DNA from: Micromonospora sp. NBC_00389
GTDB lineage: Bacteria > Actinomycetota > Actinomycetes > Mycobacteriales > Micromonosporaceae
Direction of reading: 5' to 3'
DNA: 64,000 nucleotides
Assembly (NCBI RefSeq): GCF_036059255.1
Contig: NZ_CP107947.1
Span: 4,340,001 to 4,404,000, forward strand
The position numbers and the translations under genes were made by a program. Positions 35,220 to 43,816 of this stretch are shown one piece after another (position 1 is the first letter of the stretch; each line of letters begins with the position of its first letter). The notes beneath the pieces are model-generated. The model was given only the letters and a program-made list of their open reading frames with translations. It was not told where the DNA came from and ran no database searches.

Positions 35220-36967
35220 TCGGCCTCCCCGATTCCAGTCACGGCCAGCTTGTGCTCGGCCGCCGATCCGACACTGCGGAACGGAATCCGGCTACGACCA
35301 GCGACGAGCAGGCCCTCACCGCGCGGCGCCGACAGCAGCAGCCTCGACTCCCCGGCGGTCAGACCGAACGCCTCGGACACCGCGTCGATGGACTGCGTGG
35401 ACTGGCGCATCAGCACCTGCGTGGCGGCGTTGGACACCACCGCCAGGCCGAGATCCGTCGACAGGACATCGGAGGCGTCCTGAGTGATGACACACAAACC
35501 TGCGGAGCGCTTCCGCGCGGCCTTGGCCATCCGGAACAGGAACCGGGCGCCCTCGCCGTCGCGCATCAGCAGCCACGCCTCGTCCACGATGACAAGCCGT
35601 CGACGCCGGCGGGCGCCGGCGGGCGGAGAGTCGATGCCCGCCCAGATCCAGTCCAGGGCGAGCAGAGTTCCCACGGTGCGCAGCTCGTCGGGCAAGTGCC
35701 GCAGGCTCCACACCACCAGGTGGCCCTCCGGCCGGGTGGATGTCGGCCCGTCGAACATGCTGGCGAAGTTGCCGAGCGTCCACGGCACGAGCCGGGCGGC
35801 CAGTTGCCCGGCGGCAGGGTCGTCGTCCGCGTCGAGGGTTGCCGCCAGGTCGCGCAGCAGCGGCGCCGGTTTGGTCCAGGTGGCCGGGTCACCGTTGATC
35901 CCGGCATGGGCGTAGGTGGCGGTGAGGGCCCGGTCGAGAGCGGCGCGTTCGGCCGGCGGCGGGGTTCCGCCGAGCATGACCGAGATCAGCGTGTGCAGGT
36001 ACAGCCCGCGCCGGGTCAGGGTGTCAGGACGGTTGTCGGCGGGCAGGTCGAACGGGTTGACCCGGACGCCGGGCTGACCGAGCTGCACAACGGTGCCGCC
36101 AACGTGCTCCGCTAGGGGCGTGTACTCGTCCTCGGGGTCGATGACCGACACCGTCGTGCCCTGGTACAGGTTGCGCAGCACCTCGAGCTTGACGAAGTAG
36201 GACTTCCCGGCGCCGCTGCGCGCCAGGACCACGCTGTTGTGGTTGTCCTGCGCCCACCGGTTCCAGATGAGCACGCCGTTGCTGGTGGTATTCACCCCGT
36301 ACAGCACACCTTCCGGCGGGGCGACGGTGCCCGGTGCCGGCGCGGCCAGGTCCGCCGAGGCGAGGGGGAACGCCGCCGCGAGGGCGGTGGTGTCGAGGAA
36401 GCGGCGCATCCGCAGCGGGTCCACGCCGACCGGCAGCGTGGCCACCCAGCCCTGCTGGTGCCGGAACGTCGCCGGCTGCACGTCCAGCAGCACGCTGGCG
36501 GCGGCGGACTTCACGCCCGCGGTAACGGTGGCAAGTTCGTCGAGGGTCCGGGCGTGGATGGTGACGTAGATGCCGACGTCGAACAGCTTCGCCGCCCCGC
36601 GGGCGACCCGCTCGGCGAGGTCGGCCGCATCCGCCGCTGCCGCCTCGACCATCGGATCACCCAAGCGTCCCTGGTCGGCGTCCAGCCGGCGCGAGGATTC
36701 GAGGCGGGCGCGCTGGCGCTTGAGCATCGGCGCGGCCAGTTGCGGCGCCACCGGGTCCAGGTGCACCGCGACGTCGACCCGTCCGGGGTAGGACAGCAGC
36801 GGGTCGAGCCACGCCGGGCCGACCTCAGCCGGATAGCCGCACACCGCGTAGGTGGCGGCATACCCGTCGCCGACCTGCACGTGCCACGGTGTGACCGACA
36901 ACGCGGCCGGGGAGGGCATCCCCTCCCCGGCTGTGACACTGATCTTGGACTTTTTCAACAGGTTCAC
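35216..36967 (-). CDS. VirB4-like T4SS ATPase
   Basis: 583 residues, GTG start at 36967 overlapping the PrgI stop (GTGA). Walker A SVVLARSGAGKSYFVKLEVL (about 249-258) with SVIDPEDEYTPLAEHVGG after it. Walker B RRRLVIVDEAWLLMRDGEGA (about 457-464), and the GLCVITQDASDVLSTDLG and RQSTQSIDAVSEAFGLT segments are the VirB4 motif C/D region. Powers T4SS assembly and transfer at the inner membrane. The order prgI-virB4-traG is the canonical actinobacterial arrangement. Confidence 0.92.
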   Translation of the reverse strand: MNLLKKSKISVTAGEGMPSPAALSVTPWHVQVGDGYAATYAVCGYPAEVGPAWLDPLLSYPGRVDVAVHLDPVAPQLAAPMLKRQRARLESSRRLDADQGRLGDPMVEAAAADAADLAERVARGAAKLFDVGIYVTIHARTLDELATVTAGVKSAAASVLLDVQPATFRHQQGWVATLPVGVDPLRMRRFLDTTALAAAFPLASADLAAPAPGTVAPPEGVLYGVNTTSNGVLIWNRWAQDNHNSVVLARSGAGKSYFVKLEVLRNLYQGTTVSVIDPEDEYTPLAEHVGGTVVQLGQPGVRVNPFDLPADNRPDTLTRRGLYLHTLISVMLGGTPPPAERAALDRALTATYAHAGINGDPATWTKPAPLLRDLAATLDADDDPAAGQLAARLVPWTLGNFASMFDGPTSTRPEGHLVVWSLRHLPDELRTVGTLLALDWIWAGIDSPPAGARRRRRLVIVDEAWLLMRDGEGARFLFRMAKAARKRSAGLCVITQDASDVLSTDLGLAVVSNAATQVLMRQSTQSIDAVSEAFGLTAGESRLLLSAPRGEGLLVAGRSRIPFRSVGSAAEHKLAVTGIGEAE

Positions 36968-37866
36968 GATGGGCTCCGCAGGGTGATGGGGGCGCCGGGT
37001 ACCGCACGCGGACCAGGCACAGGCGGGGAGAACGGATCGACCGAGCCGGCCAGCGCGGAGGCGACAGCCGGCCCGTCCAAGACGGCGGCCTCCACGCCGA
37101 GCGCAGACAGGGCGCGCACGGCGGTGTCGGCCGCGTGCTCTCCGGTGACGACGGCGAGGACCTGGCGGCGCAGCGGATCGCGCCGGTTGTCGAGGTCCAG
37201 CAGGAACTCGGCGTAGTCGGCGGCGGCGGCCTGCAACGCCGGATGCGCCAGGCGCGGCGCGTGGTCGACCGTTGCCTGCGCGTAGACGGTCAGGTCGTGC
37301 CGCTGCGCAGCCACGACGATCTGCGCCGGCCCGGTCAGGCTGTTGAGGAACCGGCCGAACCCCTCCAACAGCGCGCCCTGCTCACTCCCGGTGCGCAGGT
37401 GGATGTTCGTCGTGCCGCAGGCGATCAGGACCTTGACGCTGCCCTCCGAGATCAGGACTCCGGTCGGACTGACCGCCGTGACCGGAGAGCGCAGCGGCGC
37501 CGGAAGGCTCGGCTTGCCGGCCACGACCGCGACCGCGCTGACCCGAGCACCACCCGGAGTGAGGGTGCGCGGCCTGCGGCTGAGCGCGAACCCGTATCGC
37601 AGCCACACGTCCAGCGGCAGGCCGTCACGGCGGCCGAGCGCCACCACGACCGCCACAGCGAACACGAAAGCCCCGGCGACGATCCAGGCCACCTGCGGCA
37701 GCAGATGCCCGAACGTGCGGTAGACCCCGAACCCGCCGAGGCCGGCACCGCCGACGATGCCCAACTGTCGGAACGTCAGCCCGAACGCGATGCGGTCGGG
37801 CTCGTTGACGTTGGCCGGAATCCGTGCCCTATACAACCCGTCAGTCTCGTCGGGTTTCGGACTCAT
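36964..37866 (-). CDS. PrgI-family T4SS membrane protein (VirB3-like)
   Basis: 300 residues. RARIPANVNEPDRIAFGLTF then QLGIVGGAGLGGFGVYRTFG and AWIVAGAFVFAVAVVVALGR form the PrgI domain with two membrane helices (residues about 30-80). GLPLDVWLRYGFALSRRP is the conserved end of that domain. The C-terminal 180 residues are soluble. Probably anchors the VirB4 ATPase. The ATG at 37866 is only two bases from the oppositely oriented DUF5372 start, so any promoter lies inside inserted sequence. Confidence 0.87.
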   Translation of the reverse strand: MSPKPDETDGLYRARIPANVNEPDRIAFGLTFRQLGIVGGAGLGGFGVYRTFGHLLPQVAWIVAGAFVFAVAVVVALGRRDGLPLDVWLRYGFALSRRPRTLTPGGARVSAVAVVAGKPSLPAPLRSPVTAVSPTGVLISEGSVKVLIACGTTNIHLRTGSEQGALLEGFGRFLNSLTGPAQIVVAAQRHDLTVYAQATVDHAPRLAHPALQAAAADYAEFLLDLDNRRDPLRRQVLAVVTGEHAADTAVRALSALGVEAAVLDGPAVASALAGSVDPFSPPVPGPRAVPGAPITLRSPS

Positions 37867-37868
37867 TG

Positions 37869-38255
37869 GTGATCACTCATCCGTTCCATCCGTTGAAGGG
37901 GCAGAGCCTGGTTGTGCTGTTCATGCAGCGCAGGCGGCATGGTCTGTTCTTTGTGTGTGAGGTCGAGGGGAGGCGGCGGATCACGGTGGCTCAGGACTGG
38001 ACCGACCGCGGTGTCGCCGCGTCGTCGGATCGGCTGGCGGTGGACGGCTTGTCGGCGGCGCGTGCGTTGATCGACAACATCGATCCAGCGCTGGCGGTGG
38101 CGGATTGCCATGGACAGGCTCCTGACATTGAGGTGAACGAGGAAGGCCCGAGCGGGCCGGGATCGGGGAACGGTGAGCGGGTGGGACGTGCGCCAGGCGG
38201 TGATGGCCGTGGCGAACATGGTCGAAATGCTTCTGCGCGGAGCGGTCAGCGATGA
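37869..38255 (+). CDS. DUF5372 (Y4bD/Y4pK-type) protein
   Basis: 128 residues from GTG 37869. The start ITHPFHPLKGQSLVVLF is the family hallmark, followed by GLFFVCEVEGRRRITVAQDW and TDRGVAA. The family is usually encoded directly upstream of mobile-element recombinases; here the stop overlaps the serine recombinase start by four bases (ATGA). Likely an accessory factor of the recombinase. No role has been proven. Confidence 0.8.
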   Translation: MITHPFHPLKGQSLVVLFMQRRRHGLFFVCEVEGRRRITVAQDWTDRGVAASSDRLAVDGLSAARALIDNIDPALAVADCHGQAPDIEVNEEGPSGPGSGNGERVGRAPGGDGRGEHGRNASARSGQR

Positions 38256-40279
38256 CGCCGTCGTCGAAGATCACAGCGAGTCATCTGTCCCGGCTGGCGA
38301 TCGTCTATGTGCGGCAGTCGACGTCGGCTCAGGTGCGGCAGAACACCGAATCGACCCAGCGCCAGTACGGTCTTGCCACCACTGCCGCCGAGCTGGGTTG
38401 GCTGGCCGAGCAGATCATCGTGGTCGACGCCGATCTGGGCGTGTCCGGACGGTTCGGGTCCGAGCGGGAGGGTTACCGGGAGATCGTGGCCCGGTTGTGC
38501 ATGGGCGAGGTCGGGGCGGTGTTCGGCCTGGAGGTGTCCCGGCTGGGGCGCTCCAACGCCGACCTGAGCCGGTTGATGGAGTTGGCCCGGCTGACGGACA
38601 CGCTGCTCATCGACACCGATGGCGTGTACGACCTGGCCAATGTCAACGACCGGATCCTGCTGGGGCTCAAGGGCCAGATGTCGGAGATCGAGCTGCACTT
38701 CCTGCTCGGCCGGTTGCACGGGGCGAAGCTGGCGGCGGCCCACCGCGGTGACCTACGCCATCCGCTGCCGGTCGGGTACGTCTACGACGAGGACGGGCAG
38801 ATCATCAAGGACTCCGACGAGCAGGTCCGCCGCGCCGTCGAGGACCTGTTCGCCGAGTTCCAGCGCACGGGCTCGGCGCTCAGGACGGTGCGTGCCTTCC
38901 ACGAGACCGGTCGCCTGTTCCCGCAACGGGCGTGGGCGGGAGCGTGGGCCGGGACGATCAAGTGGGGCAAGCTCACCCACTCCCGGGTCGCGCAGGCGCT
39001 GAAGAACCCGACCTACGCCGGTGTCTACACGTTCGGCAAGACTCGGGAGGTGCGCCGCGTTCTGCCCGACGGCACGGTGCGGTCCAGCCGCCGACGCCGG
39101 GCACGGGAGGAGTGGACGGTCCTGATCGAGGACCACCACGACAGCTACGTGACCTGGGCCGAGTTTCTGGTGACGGAGGCCAAGCTCGCGGCGAACAACA
39201 CCCAGCGCGGCGCCCGGCCGGTCCGTGAGGGCACCCCGTTGTGCCAGGGCATCATCTTGTGCGGTACCTGCGGCGGTCGGGTCGGTACCCGGTACAGCCG
39301 TAAGGATCGCAAGGTGACCTACAAGTGCGCTGAGCCGACCGTGCGCTGCCGGACCGTCACCGCCGACACCGTCGATGACGCGGTCGCCGTCCTGTTGCTG
39401 CAAACCATGACGCCGCAACAGATTCAGGTCGCCTTGGCGGCTGCGGACGAGGTCGCCGACCGGCGGGTGCGCAGCCATCGGGCTGCCGAACTGGCGGTCG
39501 AACGGGCCGGCTACGAGGCCGACCGCGCTGAGCGTGCCTTCAGCCAGGTCGAGCCGGAGAACCGGCTGGTGGCGCGGACGCTGGAAACACGGTGGGAGGC
39601 CAAACTCTCCGCGCTTGCCGAGGCCGAAGCGGCGCTGGCCACCGCGCGGGCGGTCAAACCGCCGGTGCCCGACCATGAGGCGCTGCGGGCGCTGGCCGCG
39701 GACCTGCCGCGGTTGTGGGACGCGCCGACCACGAGCCCGCGTGACCGCAAGCGGTTGCTGCGCACGCTGATCGCCGACGTGACCCTGCTGCTGGAGCAGG
39801 ACTCTGATGCCGTGCGCATCGGGGTGCGGTGGCACACCGGCGCCACCGACGAGGTCACCGTCGAGCGCCGCGGACCAGGCCGAACTCCGCCCGAGGCCCT
39901 CGACCTCGTGCGCCAGTACGGCGCGACCCACAGCAATGTGCAGATCGCGAAGATGCTCAACGACGCCGGCCTGCGCACCGGCAAGAACCTGCGCTTCACC
40001 CCGCGGCACGTCGCGGCGGTACGCGGCATCTACAAGATCTTCACTCCGCGCACGGTCGCGGTCCAGGAAGGGGAACTCAGCGTAAAACAGGCCGCCGAGA
40101 TCTTGGGCATCCCCGCCGACGCGGTCTACAACTGGCTACGCCTCGGACAGGTCCCGGCCAATACTCGTGCGGGACGCTGGTGCATCCCCTGGGATTCGCA
40201 GACTCAGGAGATCTACCGGCAGAAGGTCGCGGGCTCGTTCCGGCTCAAGCCGAAGCCACCCGCGGAGTGCGATGGCTGA
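38252..40279 (+). CDS. Large serine recombinase with C-terminal helix-turn-helix
   Basis: 675 residues. The resolvase domain has the catalytic Ser (about Ser23) in IVYVRQSTSAQV, then GVSGRFGSEREGYREIV and GLEVSRLGRSNADLSRLMEL. The recombinase domain includes RVAQALKNPTYAGVYTFGKT. The zinc ribbon is IILCGTCGGRVGTRYSRKDR. A coiled-coil (ELAVERAGYEADRAERAFSQ) precedes a C-terminal excisionase-type helix-turn-helix (KQAAEILGIPADAVYNWLRL), which is an unusual extra. It may be the integrase of the ICE or of a separate element inserted into it. Confidence 0.92.
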   Translation: MTPSSKITASHLSRLAIVYVRQSTSAQVRQNTESTQRQYGLATTAAELGWLAEQIIVVDADLGVSGRFGSEREGYREIVARLCMGEVGAVFGLEVSRLGRSNADLSRLMELARLTDTLLIDTDGVYDLANVNDRILLGLKGQMSEIELHFLLGRLHGAKLAAAHRGDLRHPLPVGYVYDEDGQIIKDSDEQVRRAVEDLFAEFQRTGSALRTVRAFHETGRLFPQRAWAGAWAGTIKWGKLTHSRVAQALKNPTYAGVYTFGKTREVRRVLPDGTVRSSRRRRAREEWTVLIEDHHDSYVTWAEFLVTEAKLAANNTQRGARPVREGTPLCQGIILCGTCGGRVGTRYSRKDRKVTYKCAEPTVRCRTVTADTVDDAVAVLLLQTMTPQQIQVALAAADEVADRRVRSHRAAELAVERAGYEADRAERAFSQVEPENRLVARTLETRWEAKLSALAEAEAALATARAVKPPVPDHEALRALAADLPRLWDAPTTSPRDRKRLLRTLIADVTLLLEQDSDAVRIGVRWHTGATDEVTVERRGPGRTPPEALDLVRQYGATHSNVQIAKMLNDAGLRTGKNLRFTPRHVAAVRGIYKIFTPRTVAVQEGELSVKQAAEILGIPADAVYNWLRLGQVPANTRAGRWCIPWDSQTQEIYRQKVAGSFRLKPKPPAECDG

Positions 40280-40330
40280 CCTCGCCGCCTGTGGCCGAGC
40301 ACACTGATCAGGCACGGGGCATACTGCACC

Positions 40331-40350
40331 ACTAGTGCACTATACTGCAC
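40331..40350 (+). promoter_or_regulatory. Putative promoter/operator of the XRE-cupin operon
   Basis: GTGCACTATACTGCAC (40335-40350) is a near-perfect palindrome that contains a TATACT -10 box (40341-40346). The first in-frame GTG after it is at 40353, so the transcript could be leaderless. An upstream TGCACCACTAGTGCA forms a second palindrome sharing the GTGCA half. The neighbouring XRE repressor probably binds here. Confidence 0.5.
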
Positions 40351-40352
40351 GG

Positions 40353-40958
40353 GTGGATGAGAGTACCGCCGCGCTCGCGCTGGCGATCGGGCTTCGGGTC
40401 AAGCGGGAACGTCAGGCACGGGGCTGGACCCTGGATCGGCTGGCGGAAGCGGCCGGGGTCAGCCGCCGAATGGTGGTCAATGTCGAGCAAGGCAGCGCGA
40501 ACCCGAGCGTGGGGACGCTGCTGAGGATCAGCGACGCGCTCGGTGTCGGCCTGCCCGCCCTGGTCGAGCCACCCCAGCCCCGGCCGGTGAAGGTCACCCG
40601 CAGCGGCGACGGGGCCGTGTTGTGGAGCGGCGACTTCGGTGGACGCGGCGTGCTGGTGGCCGGCACGCAGCCGCCGGATGTGGTCGAGCTGTGGGACTGG
40701 ACCTTGGAACCAGGCGACCGGCACATCAGCGAGGCCCACACAACGGGGACCAAGGAACTGCTGCTGGTGCACAACGGCACGGTCACGGTCGTGGTGGCCG
40801 GGCAGTCGTACACCCTCGACGCCCGGGACGCCCTCGCGTTCGGCGGCGACGTCGCGCACTCCTACACCAACGAGACCGCGCTGCCGGCACGGTTCTGCCT
40901 GGCGGTGTTCGAGCCGGGCGTCGGAACAATCCCACGATCGGAGACGCATGATGCCTGA
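40353..40958 (+). CDS. XRE-family regulator with C-terminal cupin
   Basis: 201 residues. The N-terminal helix-turn-helix is RQARGWTLDRLAEAAGVSRR with MVVNVEQGSANPSVGTLLRI. The C-terminal cupin includes VVELWDWTLEPGDRHISEAH, KELLLVHNGTVTVVVAGQSY and DALAFGGDVAHSYTNETALP. This class binds a small ligand in the cupin and controls an adjacent metabolic operon. The next gene starts ten bases before its stop, so the four genes 40353-43593 are likely co-transcribed. Confidence 0.9.
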   Translation: MDESTAALALAIGLRVKRERQARGWTLDRLAEAAGVSRRMVVNVEQGSANPSVGTLLRISDALGVGLPALVEPPQPRPVKVTRSGDGAVLWSGDFGGRGVLVAGTQPPDVVELWDWTLEPGDRHISEAHTTGTKELLLVHNGTVTVVVAGQSYTLDARDALAFGGDVAHSYTNETALPARFCLAVFEPGVGTIPRSETHDA

Positions 40959-41688
40959 CATCGGCCTTGAACAGTTCCTCGTCGGGGGCGAGGTCGACAC
41001 CGCGGTATTCGGGCTGCGACCGGATTACCGTGTCATGCTGCTGGCGGTCGACGGGCTTGTCCCGGGAGCCAGTGACCAGGCCAGCGACACGCTACTGCAA
41101 GCGGCAGAGAATGCGGCCCGTGACTCGTTGAGGGACGGGCCGGTGGAACAGCTGGCGCACGTGGCGGCCTGGCGGGAGGCGTACCGGGCGTTCGGCGCCA
41201 AACCGCAGCGCACCCGCAACAGCCTGGAGGCGTTGATGCGCCGCGTGGATGCCGGGCTGCCGCGGGTGAACCGGCTCACCGACATCTACAACGCGGTCTC
41301 GGTGCTGCACCAGCTCCCGCTCGGCGGAGAGGACCTGGCCCGCTACACCGGCGCGCCGCGGCTGGTCCGCGCGGCCGGTACGGAGCCGTTCGACACCGTC
41401 GCCGACGGCGCCACCGTGATCGAGCATCCCGAGCCCGGCGAGGTCGTGTGGTGCGACGACACAGGGGTGACCTGCCGCCGCTGGAACTGGCGCCAAGCCC
41501 GCCGCACCCAGCTGCGCGACGACACCACGACGGCATTGTTCATCCTCGACGCGCTCGACCCGCTCACCGAGCACGCCCTGCACACCGCCGCCGACGACCT
41601 GACCACCCACCTGATGCGGCTGGGACCTGACGTCCACACCGCCCGCCGTCTCATCACCGCTCACACGGCGTCCGTTGAAGGAGCCTGA
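40948..41688 (+). CDS. B3/B4 tRNA-binding domain protein
   Basis: 246 residues. AAWREAYRAFGAKPQRTRNS, SLEALMRRVDAGLPRVNRLT and DIYNAVSVLHQLPLGGEDLA are the B3/B4 domain core shared with the editing domain of PheRS beta. VIEHPEPGEVVWCDDTGVTC and RWNWRQARRTQLRDDTTTAL complete the family. Stand-alone B3/B4 proteins may deacylate mischarged tRNA or act on free amino acid derivatives. The position next to a PLP amino acid enzyme favours amino acid chemistry. Confidence 0.88.
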   Translation: MMPDIGLEQFLVGGEVDTAVFGLRPDYRVMLLAVDGLVPGASDQASDTLLQAAENAARDSLRDGPVEQLAHVAAWREAYRAFGAKPQRTRNSLEALMRRVDAGLPRVNRLTDIYNAVSVLHQLPLGGEDLARYTGAPRLVRAAGTEPFDTVADGATVIEHPEPGEVVWCDDTGVTCRRWNWRQARRTQLRDDTTTALFILDALDPLTEHALHTAADDLTTHLMRLGPDVHTARRLITAHTASVEGA

Positions 41689-41689
41689 A

Positions 41690-42355
41690 ATGTTCATCCA
41701 GCCCTGGGATTCCGCCCTCGACCCGGCCGAGTGGCACGACTGGCTGTCCGCCACCGACCGGTTCGGGGTACTCGCGGTCAACAACCTCGACCCCGCCCAG
41801 GCACCGATCATGGTGCCCACCCACTTCACCGCCCGCAGCGACGAACTGCTGATCCACCTGGCCCGCCCGAACCCGGTCTGGCCGCACCTGGAAGCCGCCG
41901 CCGAGGTGCGCCTGGCGGTGATCGGCGACTACGCCTACATCCCCACCTACTGGCGCACCAAGCCCGGCGACGCCGACGAGGATGGCGTGCCGACCAGCTA
42001 CTACGCCACGGTACAGTTCGTGTGCCGCCCCACGATCATCGACGACCCGCAGGGCAAGGCGCAGATCCTCGCCACCCAGCTGGCCGACTTCCAACCCGAA
42101 GGCCGCCACGGCACCGCCGCCGTCGACGCGCAACCCTACGGGCGGATGCTGCCCGGCATCCGCGGCCTGCGGCTCGCGGTCGTACGCGTCGACGCGAAGT
42201 TCAAGTACGACGACCACAAGCCTGTCGAGCACCGCGAACGCGTCACCGATCACCTGCAACAGCGCGGCCACGGCCTCGACGCCGGTGCCGCCGTCCAGCA
42301 ACGCCGCCGTCTGGCCGCGATCGGCGACTGGCAGGACCACCGGGACCGGTCATGA
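41690..42355 (+). CDS. PaiB-like FMN-binding split-barrel protein
   Basis: 221 residues. MFIQPWDSALDPAEWHDWLS, ITMVPTHFTAR-like (actual APIMVPTHFTARSDELLIHL), ARPNPVWPHLEAAAEVRLAV and YIPTYWRTKPGDADEDGVPT match FMN-binding negative transcriptional regulator (PaiB/YwnB-type) proteins. RMLPGIRGLRLAVVRVDAKF is the family C-terminal motif. It may be a flavoenzyme or regulator serving the operon. Good SD (GAAGGAG) upstream, and its TGA overlaps the next ATG. Confidence 0.85.
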   Translation: MFIQPWDSALDPAEWHDWLSATDRFGVLAVNNLDPAQAPIMVPTHFTARSDELLIHLARPNPVWPHLEAAAEVRLAVIGDYAYIPTYWRTKPGDADEDGVPTSYYATVQFVCRPTIIDDPQGKAQILATQLADFQPEGRHGTAAVDAQPYGRMLPGIRGLRLAVVRVDAKFKYDDHKPVEHRERVTDHLQQRGHGLDAGAAVQQRRRLAAIGDWQDHRDRS

Positions 42356-43593
42356 ACAACTCGGACCTCGCACCGGCCGTGCGCCCGGACAAGCATGAGT
42401 ACGCGACGCTGGACAACGATTCGTGGGCCGTGCACGGCGGCAACCGCCCCGACCCGACGACCGGCGCGATCCGCACCCCGATCGTGATGGCGAACTCCTA
42501 CCAGCTCCCACACGACCCGACCGACCTCGACGACACCGACCCCGACACCCTGGTCTACACCCGAGAGTCGGGCGCCAACCAGCTCGGCCTGCAAGCGAAG
42601 CTGGCCGCGATCGAACACGGTGAGGCAGCCGCGGTCTTCGCTACCGGCATGGCCGCCCTGCACGCCGCGTTCTTCACCCTGCTCAACCCCGGCGATCACG
42701 CGATCGTCTCCGACGTCGTCTACGGGCGCGTCTTCGGCCTGTTCGGTACCCTGCTGCCCGCCAAGCTCGGTATCGACGTCGACTTCGTCGACATCACCGA
42801 CCTCGACGCCGCACGCGCGGCCGTACGCGACAACACCCGGCTCATCCACACCGAGGCCATCGCCAACCCGGACCTGCGCGTCGCCGACATCGCCGCACTG
42901 GCACACATCGCCCACACCAGCGGAGCACGGCTGACCGTCGACTCGACCTTCACACCACCGCCGATGCTGCGGCCCCTCGACCACGGCGCGGACCTCGTCA
43001 TCCACTCCCTGACGAAATACATCAACGGTCACGGCGACGCGATGGGCGGCGCGGTCATCGGCAACCGCGACCTCATCGACGAGATCAAGACCGGGGCGAT
43101 GCACCACATCGGCGGCGCCATCACCCCGTTCAACGCCTGGCTCATCATGCGAGGCTCGGTCACCCTCCCCCTGCGCCTGCAACGGCACTGCGACAACGCC
43201 CTGGCCATCGCCACCTTCCTCGCCCAAGATCCCCGGATTGCGTACGTCGCCTACCCCGGGCTGCCCGGCGACCCGCAGCACGCCCGCGCAGCCGCCCAGC
43301 TCAACGGCGGCTACGGCGGAGTCGTCTCCTTCGCCATCGCCGGCAACCACGAAGACCGAGTGCGATTCGTCAACGACCTGCGACTCATCACCTCCGCGGT
43401 GTCGCTCGGTCACGACGAAACACTCATCGCCTACGAGCAATACCCCGAGGCCAGAGCAGCTGCCTTCGCAGCACAATTCCGCGAGCACGGCCTCATCCGC
43501 CTCGCCGTCGGCCTCGAATCAGCCCACGACCTCATCGCCGACCTCGACGCCGCACTCACCACCGTCTACGGCCCACCAGCGACCAGCCGCTGA
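42352..43593 (+). CDS. PLP-dependent trans-sulfuration enzyme (methionine gamma-lyase / cystathionine gamma-synthase type)
   Basis: 413 residues. VHGGNRPDPTTGAIRTPIVM (start of Cys/Met metabolism PLP enzymes), YTRESGANQLGLQAKLAAIE, VFATGMAALHAAFFTLLNPG, the PLP-binding Lys in DLVIHSLTKYINGHGDAMGG, and SLGHDETLIAYEQYPEARAA (substrate carboxylate region) are all present. It eliminates or replaces the gamma substituent of a sulfur amino acid. Where SVSLGG..SLI is usual, SAVSLGHDETL is found, so the specificity is open. Last gene of the cargo operon. Confidence 0.9.
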   Translation: MNNSDLAPAVRPDKHEYATLDNDSWAVHGGNRPDPTTGAIRTPIVMANSYQLPHDPTDLDDTDPDTLVYTRESGANQLGLQAKLAAIEHGEAAAVFATGMAALHAAFFTLLNPGDHAIVSDVVYGRVFGLFGTLLPAKLGIDVDFVDITDLDAARAAVRDNTRLIHTEAIANPDLRVADIAALAHIAHTSGARLTVDSTFTPPPMLRPLDHGADLVIHSLTKYINGHGDAMGGAVIGNRDLIDEIKTGAMHHIGGAITPFNAWLIMRGSVTLPLRLQRHCDNALAIATFLAQDPRIAYVAYPGLPGDPQHARAAAQLNGGYGGVVSFAIAGNHEDRVRFVNDLRLITSAVSLGHDETLIAYEQYPEARAAAFAAQFREHGLIRLAVGLESAHDLIADLDAALTTVYGPPATSR

Positions 43594-43816
43594 CCCACCC
43601 AGAACACTGCGTCGGGCATCCGGCTGAGGCAGCCGCACGGCCCGCCGTGCGTACGTGCGGCTGCCCACGCCGAATGCTGCAGATCCCTACGCTCGTTGAA
43701 ACCTTCGTCAGCCGGTCACGCCGCGCCAACCGCGCGACGAATCCAAAAAGCAACTACGGAGAGGCAGTATGAAACGCCCGTCGGAACAACGGCACGCGGG
43801 ACGCTGTCCTCGATCG

